Of a stretch of DNA of 64,000 nucleotides, positions 59,190 to 64,000 are shown piece by piece; position 1 is the first letter of the stretch, and the number at the start of each line of letters is the position of its first letter. The DNA is taken from positions 434,001 to 498,000 of the forward strand of contig JAWMQL010000001.1 of assembly GCA_033283165.1 (NCBI GenBank), given 5' to 3'. Under the pieces are notes generated by a model. It was not told the DNA's origin. It was given only the letters and a program-made list of their open reading frames with translations, and made no database searches. The translations under genes were made by a program, and so were the position numbers. The DNA comes from JAWMQL01 sp033283165. Lineage in GTDB: Bacteria > Pseudomonadota > Gammaproteobacteria > Pseudomonadales > Halieaceae.

Positions 59190-60152
59190 CTACCACAGCG
59201 CCACCGGGTTGATGATCATCTGCACCGCGCCCTTGACCCGCGCCTGGCCCAGCACGAACATGAACTCATGCACTCCCTCGCGGGCCAGCCGCCCGGTATT
59301 CATGGTTTCCAGCAGGTAGATGCCCCGGTTGCGCAGGAACTCGATGTGGCCGTAAAACGTCTTGTCCCCGTCCACCGCCGGCACCGCATCCACTCCCCAG
59401 GTATCCGCTCCCACAGCCATCGGCTGCAGTGACGCCAGGTAGCGGGCGGCCTCGTTGGTGAGGCCCGGCTCAGCGGCCGCCCAGGCGGCGGGGTCGGATT
59501 GCAGCATGCCGTCGGTCCAGCCGGTATGAAACAGCACCACATCGCCCGGGCGGAGCTCGACCTTCTGGGCCTTTGCCGCAGCCCTGATGTCGGCCGCACT
59601 GATACCCTGTCCCGCGGCCATTACCGCGACACCGAAATGGCCCGCCATATCCAGCAGCACGCCGCGACCGACCAGCGGTGGCACATTGTGAATACCGAGC
59701 TTTCTCAGGCCGTTGATATCGATAAAGTCCACCGCCTCGTTGCAGTTGTAATAGGTTCCTGCCTCGCCCATGTGGCCGAGGCCGTCGAGCTGCGGACCGA
59801 TCCCAAACCACAGCTGGGCCATGTCATCGTTGTAAACCACGTCCCAGCCAAACTCCGGCCGCAGTGAGCGGCCGTTGTGCTGGCCGGGCTGTACCACCTG
59901 TAGCTGGAACGAACGGGGCGGGAAGGCGGGCATGGCCGGATCTACCACGATACCCAGCGGGTGGCTCTCACCCTTCTTCACCAGTTGTGTCGCCATCAAC
60001 ACCTGCTCCGGCGACACGTGGTTGGCTGCGCCGATTTCGTCGTCTGCGCCCCACCTCGAGGGTTGGCAAGTTTCCGCGTTCACCGTGGATACCAGGAAGC
60101 AGAGTGAAAATGCCAGTGCAATGGCACCGTGGTCAGGCTGTAATCTTATCAT
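59190..60152 (-). CDS. Exported cyclase-family (kynurenine-formamidase-like) protein
   Basis: 320 residues with a signal peptide (ALAFSLCFLVSTVNA). PF04199-like features: DEIGAANHVSPEQVL, LGIVVDPAMPAFPP, the metal-site region GPQLDGLGHMG, then GRGVLLDMAGH and VLFHTGWTDGM. In kynurenine formamidases the site is usually HGTHxDxPxH; here the first His is replaced, as in a bacterial subgroup with GTQxDGLGH. Reaction unknown. It is convergent with the amidohydrolase (31 bases) and divergent from the PPIase lipoprotein. Confidence 0.82.
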   Translation of the reverse strand: MIRLQPDHGAIALAFSLCFLVSTVNAETCQPSRWGADDEIGAANHVSPEQVLMATQLVKKGESHPLGIVVDPAMPAFPPRSFQLQVVQPGQHNGRSLRPEFGWDVVYNDDMAQLWFGIGPQLDGLGHMGEAGTYYNCNEAVDFIDINGLRKLGIHNVPPLVGRGVLLDMAGHFGVAVMAAGQGISAADIRAAAKAQKVELRPGDVVLFHTGWTDGMLQSDPAAWAAAEPGLTNEAARYLASLQPMAVGADTWGVDAVPAVDGDKTFYGHIEFLRNRGIYLLETMNTGRLAREGVHEFMFVLGQARVKGAVQMIINPVALW

Positions 60153-60251
60153 CTGTCATGTCCGCTTATCGGGCTGGGCCAACAGCATAACAGGGGCTGC
60201 TGTCGCAGCCAGTATTTTAGCGCGGCCGCTGGCTTTCGGCAGGCGTCCCCC

Positions 60252-60257
60252 TATAAT
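60252..60257 (+). promoter_or_regulatory. Candidate -10 box for the PPIase lipoprotein gene
   Basis: TATAAT at 60252-60257, 30 bases before the ATG at 60287. The -35 is poor. Confidence 0.45.
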
Positions 60258-60286
60258 GACGCCCCATCACGGGGACCACCAATCTG

Positions 60287-61501
60287 ATGTTCAGGAAACT
60301 TGCTTTCACGGCGCTGGCCTGCCTTTTCCTCGGCGGCTGCTTTCACGTACAGCTGACCGGCTCGGTGGGCGGGGCGAGCCTCGCCATTGCGCCGCTGCGC
60401 AGCCCCGGTGAGGTTCTCGCTTCGGCGGAATCCTTCGGCCCGGCCGAGTGGATCGCGCAGATGGGCCAGGCGGACTGGGACGCACAATCGAGCTTCGTCC
60501 AGCTGTTGTCCGTCGGTATGGCCCGCCCCGACACCTCCGACCTAGATCCCGGGGCTCTCTATCTGGTCACGGCCACCGGCGGCGAGGATTACGACCCGAA
60601 CGGGAGAGGCAGGCTCAGCCGGGCCACGCGGGCGGTACAGGGCAGCTGGCATGCGATCGTCCGCGGTCAGCGCATCATCGAGGGTAACCTCAAGGTCTCG
60701 GCCCTGACCGAGGCGGTTTACCAGCAGTTCCGCGAACAACTGGATGACTGGACCGACGAGGAGCTGGTGCTACGCCTTGAGTCTGTCGCGCGGATGGTGA
60801 TCGCCGACGTGGATAACAGCGGCGCGGTGGATTACAACGACGTGCTGGATTATCACCGCAGTGTGGATGCGGACGCCTTTCTCGGCAACCTCAACAGGTT
60901 GGACGCCCTGTCCGAGGCGGTGGCTGCGGGCCAGCCACAGGACGACCTGCAAAAAGCTGCGAAAGCCGCTATCGGTGCTACCCGGGTGGCCCTCAACTTC
61001 GACATCGGCACGGTGACCTTGCGAACCTACAACTGGGAAGCGCCGATTACCGCCGCCAATTTCCTGGGCTATGTGGGTAGCGGATATTACGACCGGGTGC
61101 TGGTGCACCGGGCTATCCAGAATTTCATGATACAAATGGGCGGATTCGGGGTGGACGGCACCGATGAAGAGGGACGCCTGAATATCGTGGCCAAACAGCC
61201 CGGGGCACCCATCGTCAACGAATCGAGCAATGGGCTGTCAAATATACGCGGCACCCTGGCCATGGCCCGCACCAGCAATCCCGACAGCGCCACCTCGCAG
61301 TTTTTTATCAACCAGGTGAGAAACAGCTTCCTCGATTTCGGTTCCGTTGAGAACCCGGATGGCTATGCCGTATTTGCCAGGGTGCTTTCCGGGATGGATG
61401 TGGTCGATCAGATCGCCGCGGAGCCCACGACCAGTGTCGGTGGCATCGGCAACGACGTACCGGCGCGCGGGGTTGTCCTGGAATCCGCCATCATCGAGTA
61501 G
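60287..61501 (+). CDS. Lipoprotein with a C-terminal cyclophilin peptidyl-prolyl isomerase domain and a dockerin-like calcium loop
   Basis: 404 residues. The signal peptide ends in FLGGC (Cys 18). Residues about 20-170 form an unfamiliar domain with ALYLVTATGGEDYDPNGRG. A calcium-loop of EF-hand/dockerin type sits at D174-D185 (DVDNSGAVDYND). The cyclophilin part runs from about 235 to the end: FDIGTVTLRTYNWEAPITAANFLGYV, VLVHRAIQNFMIQMGG, SQFFINQ. It would isomerise prolyl bonds in the periplasm or at the outer membrane, with a calcium-dependent N-terminal module. The combination is unusual. It is in a line with the next lipoprotein. Confidence 0.8.
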   Translation: MFRKLAFTALACLFLGGCFHVQLTGSVGGASLAIAPLRSPGEVLASAESFGPAEWIAQMGQADWDAQSSFVQLLSVGMARPDTSDLDPGALYLVTATGGEDYDPNGRGRLSRATRAVQGSWHAIVRGQRIIEGNLKVSALTEAVYQQFREQLDDWTDEELVLRLESVARMVIADVDNSGAVDYNDVLDYHRSVDADAFLGNLNRLDALSEAVAAGQPQDDLQKAAKAAIGATRVALNFDIGTVTLRTYNWEAPITAANFLGYVGSGYYDRVLVHRAIQNFMIQMGGFGVDGTDEEGRLNIVAKQPGAPIVNESSNGLSNIRGTLAMARTSNPDSATSQFFINQVRNSFLDFGSVENPDGYAVFARVLSGMDVVDQIAAEPTTSVGGIGNDVPARGVVLESAIIE

Positions 61502-61573
61502 TAAGTAACAGCGCCAGCCGCGCCAATCTGGTATAACTCACCGGAGGAATAGTCGAGAAGAGTAGCGCGGGCC

Positions 61574-63877
61574 ATGCACGAAATATCCACGACTCGATTC
61601 ATCGCCCTGTTGCTTACCCTGTGCCTCGGCGCCTGCAGTGACTCAAGCGATCGGTCCGCGCCCGAAGCGGATCCGCCTGCGGAGCCACCGCCGGCGACTA
61701 TCCCGCCGGATGAGAACAGCGTTTACGCCGCGGCCCACCGCTGTGTCACTGTTGCCAGCGCCGGTGGGGAAAGACTGGTCAGCGGAGAAACCGGTTTTGA
61801 GTGGCGGGAGGTCGGGGCTGATGGCGCGGCCAGATTCCGTCTGCAACCGGCCGACCTGGGTGTCTACCTGCTCTACGATGATAACCGGGACTATCTCGTC
61901 GCCGAAAACGGCAGGCTGCTCGGGCAGGTCGCGCTGCAGTCAGACACCCGACTGGTGGACGGCGAGATAATCATCGAGGATCGCCGGCAGTCAGAGGGCG
62001 AATGGGCCTTGATTGCGGCGGACAATGGTCGCTTCCAGTTGCAGCACCTGCGCACCGGGCAGTTCCTCGGCCCCGAGGGGCTCGTGGCTGACAGCGCCGA
62101 AGCGGCGCAACTTGATTTCGAGGAAGCCGGGGGCTGTGCGGATTTTCCGGAACTCACCCTCGATGCCAGTGGCCAGATCAGCAAGACCCGATTCGACGAC
62201 GGTGACGTGTTCGGCTTTGTCGAAACCCACTCCCACCTGTTTACCAACCTCGCCTTTGGCGGGGGCGGTGTGTTTCACGGTGCCCCCTTCCATCGCCTGG
62301 GGGTTGAGCACGCCCTGAACGACTGCGAACTCTCTCACGGACCCGGCGGGCGCCGGGATCTGATGGGGTCCGCCTTCAGTTCCGACGCCGAGATATCCGA
62401 TGTCCTGCTGGCGCTGGCGGCGGGAGAGTTGCCCGAGGACGATCATCGCACCGAGGGCTATCCGGAGTTTACCGACTGGCCCGATGCTCCCCGGAGTGCC
62501 ACCCACCAGGTGCAGTACTATCGCTGGCTGGAGCGGGCGTACCTCGGTGGTTTGCGCCTGCTGGTGCAGCATGTCACCACCAACGAAGTGCTCTGCGAAC
62601 TGGCCACCGGCGTGGGTGCGCAACCCCAGCGCATAGCCTGTCCGGATATGGTGGCCGCGGATCGCATCATCGAGGAGACCTATGCGCTGGAGCGCTACAT
62701 CGACGCCCGCTCCGGCGGCCCGGGACAGGGCTGGTTCCGTATCGTGTTCAACCCGCAGGAAGCGCGCCAGCAAATCGAAGCGGGTAAGCTGGCAGTGGTA
62801 CTGGGGCTGGAAGTTCCGGACCTGTTCAACTGTTACCTGGTGCCCCCCGAGGGACGTGAGCCCTGCACCCGCGAGGACGTCGTCGAACAACTGGACACTT
62901 ACTACGATCGCGGTGTGAGAGTCCTGTTCCCGGTGCACAAATACGACAATGCCTTTTCCGCCGGCGACGGTGACCGGGGCATCATCGAGATTGGCAACCT
63001 GGCCCATACCGGTCACTACGGCAACCTGGCGCCGTGTCCCGAGGAGTTCCTGGGCTTCAGGGGGGGCTTCGACGAGGGTGGCACCCCGTTCCCCGACCTG
63101 CAGCAACCCCGGGATGTCTACGATTCGCCGCCCCCCTTCGACGTTAGCGGCTTCCCGCAGGACCCGATCGGTACCCTGCTGGCCTTCGTCGGCCTGTTTT
63201 CCGGTCCCGACACCGGTGGCGAGTATTGCCAGAATCACGGCCTCACCGATCTGGGTGAATTCCTGATCGGGGAGGTGATGAAGCGCGGCATGATTCTCGA
63301 GGTAGACCACTTTCCGCGCCGCAGCTACGTCAGGGCCTACGAGATTCTGGAGGCCAACGACTATCCCGCCATCGGCTCCCACGGGCGCAACAACAATGGC
63401 CGGCTCTATGGCCTGGGCGGCATGTCCAAGATCAACTTCGGCCGTTGCCGCGATCCGCAGAATCCGGGGGCGCTGGACGATTCGCTGCAGGACCGCCTGG
63501 CGCTCATGCGAGAGCGCGGGGATTATCCGGCGGAGGGCTTCGGCTTCGATCTCAATGGATTTGCCGGGGCGCCGGGCGCTCGCTTTGGTGAGCGCAGCAA
63601 CTGCGCAGCCGAACAGACCGATGACGGCGTCACCTATCCCTTTACCTCTTTCGCGGGCGACATCACCTTTGAACGGCCCCGTATCGGTAATCGCATCCTG
63701 GACTTCAACACCGAGGGCATGGTGCACCTGGGCCTGGTGGCGGAACTGATTGAAGATGTGCGTCGCGACGCCACAAGCGACGAGGAGCTGGAACCGCTGT
63801 TCCGCAGCGCAGAGAAATACCTTCGGCTGTGGGAGAAAACCGAGGCATTCCGTGCCAGTGGCATGAGCCCGCTTTAG
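61574..63877 (+). CDS. Large lipoprotein, putative metal-dependent hydrolase
   Basis: 767 residues. A signal peptide ends in LTLCLGAC (Cys 21), followed by a proline-rich linker. An N-terminal beta-rich module (about 50-190) recalls a carbohydrate-binding or fascin-like fold. The larger part has metal-site-like FVETHSHLFTNLAFGG (HxH), VRVLFPVHKYDN, EVDHFPRRSYVRAYEIL and AIGSHGRNNNGRLYGLG, a TIM-barrel dipeptidase or amidohydrolase-like series of His and Asp. I do not know a characterised relative. It follows the PPIase lipoprotein by 72 bases with GGAGGAA before the start, and may be co-transcribed. Confidence 0.7.
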   Translation: MHEISTTRFIALLLTLCLGACSDSSDRSAPEADPPAEPPPATIPPDENSVYAAAHRCVTVASAGGERLVSGETGFEWREVGADGAARFRLQPADLGVYLLYDDNRDYLVAENGRLLGQVALQSDTRLVDGEIIIEDRRQSEGEWALIAADNGRFQLQHLRTGQFLGPEGLVADSAEAAQLDFEEAGGCADFPELTLDASGQISKTRFDDGDVFGFVETHSHLFTNLAFGGGGVFHGAPFHRLGVEHALNDCELSHGPGGRRDLMGSAFSSDAEISDVLLALAAGELPEDDHRTEGYPEFTDWPDAPRSATHQVQYYRWLERAYLGGLRLLVQHVTTNEVLCELATGVGAQPQRIACPDMVAADRIIEETYALERYIDARSGGPGQGWFRIVFNPQEARQQIEAGKLAVVLGLEVPDLFNCYLVPPEGREPCTREDVVEQLDTYYDRGVRVLFPVHKYDNAFSAGDGDRGIIEIGNLAHTGHYGNLAPCPEEFLGFRGGFDEGGTPFPDLQQPRDVYDSPPPFDVSGFPQDPIGTLLAFVGLFSGPDTGGEYCQNHGLTDLGEFLIGEVMKRGMILEVDHFPRRSYVRAYEILEANDYPAIGSHGRNNNGRLYGLGGMSKINFGRCRDPQNPGALDDSLQDRLALMRERGDYPAEGFGFDLNGFAGAPGARFGERSNCAAEQTDDGVTYPFTSFAGDITFERPRIGNRILDFNTEGMVHLGLVAELIEDVRRDATSDEELEPLFRSAEKYLRLWEKTEAFRASGMSPL

Positions 63878-63907
63878 TGCCCCTGAACGGGCGATGCCTG
63901 GTGGATG

Positions 63908-63941
63908 AAAAAAAAGGGGAGACTTCAGATGAATTCTCCCC
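63908..63941 (-). terminator. Rho-independent terminator for the minus-strand gene entering from the right
   Basis: On the minus strand the stem (GGGGAGA / TCTCCCC, extended by TGAA/TTCA after one mismatch) is followed by eight Ts. It lies 22 bases after the stop of the partial barrel gene. Confidence 0.85.
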
Positions 63942-63962
63942 AAGCAGGCTACCGGAGGGGTG

Positions 63963-64000
63963 TCAGAACCGGTAGGTCGCCTGTATAGCGTAGGAGCGCA
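63963..64000 (-). CDS. C-terminus of an outer-membrane beta-barrel protein (gene continues beyond the window)
   Basis: Twelve codons ending in RSYAIQATYRF and a TGA at 63965-63963. A terminal Phe with alternating aromatic residues is the sorting signal of outer-membrane barrels such as TonB-dependent receptors. A terminator follows directly. Nothing more can be said from so little sequence. Confidence 0.55.
   Translation of the reverse strand, partial: RSYAIQATYRF

Noticed and set aside
61991..63943. A 650-codon minus-strand open frame opposite the large lipoprotein gene
   Set aside because: The plus-strand gene has a lipobox and metal-site motifs; the minus frame has none and no ribosome-binding site.

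Overview
The window is GC-rich, densely coding DNA from a gammaproteobacterium. The orders ffh-rpsP-rimM-trmD-rplS, xerD-dsbC-(alaC)-hom-thrC-recJ-prfB-lysS and guaB-guaA with xseA are those of Pseudomonas-type genomes. Together with FadE, many exported lipoproteins and a methanethiol oxidase, they suggest a marine heterotroph of the Cellvibrionales/Halieaceae kind; this placement is inferred from gene order and protein flavour, not from a marker-gene tree. No gap between genes exceeds 300 bases. No CRISPR array, prophage or intact insertion sequence was seen.

Layout. 1-5.8 kb: end of a gamma-glutamyltransferase, an F420:NADPH oxidoreductase-like gene divergent from a degenerate indole-glycerol-phosphate-synthase paralogue, and an exported S9 peptidase with an NhaC-type antiporter. 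5.9-14 kb: P-type ATPase, exported DUF885 protein, outer-membrane protein, small conserved protein, GGDEF/EAL protein. 14.3-18 kb: 3-oxoacid CoA-transferase, ABHD10-like hydrolase, GlsB-type membrane protein, epimerase-like protein, tRNA-Leu(CAA). 18.3-31.3 kb: CaCA exchanger, acidic pentapeptide-repeat protein, queA-tgt and four small genes in overlapping tandem, CorB/CNNM, CcsA-like protein, then SRP and translation genes, xerD and dsbC. 31.4-41.6 kb: alanine/threonine biosynthesis, recJ, a CueR-controlled copper exporter, frameshifted prfB, lysS.

41.6-46.4 kb holds a signalling island: histidine kinase, stand-alone receiver, a receiver-cyclase with a guanylate-cyclase-type specificity residue, and a divergent CRP-family regulator. 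46.4-51 kb is xseA, guaB and guaA, with a long palindrome just upstream of guaA. 51-57.2 kb carries FadE, a truncated cytochrome b and a methanethiol oxidase module (mtoX, SCO-family chaperone, divergent MauG-like di-heme protein). 57.4-64 kb is a run of exported enzymes and lipoproteins ending at the C-terminus of an outer-membrane barrel.

Working together. The strongest local systems are (i) the copper circuit, in which a CueR-like protein with the E. coli-type Ser77/Cys112/Cys120 set sits behind a copA-like promoter with a 19-bp spacer and is fused by overlap to an SO_0444-type exporter; (ii) the mtoX-SCO-mauG module for periplasmic methanethiol oxidation; and (iii) the cyclase/kinase/CRP group, a candidate cyclic-nucleotide circuit. 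Start sites were chosen by eye from ribosome-binding sites, signal peptides and family alignment; many are GTG or TTG and carry some uncertainty.
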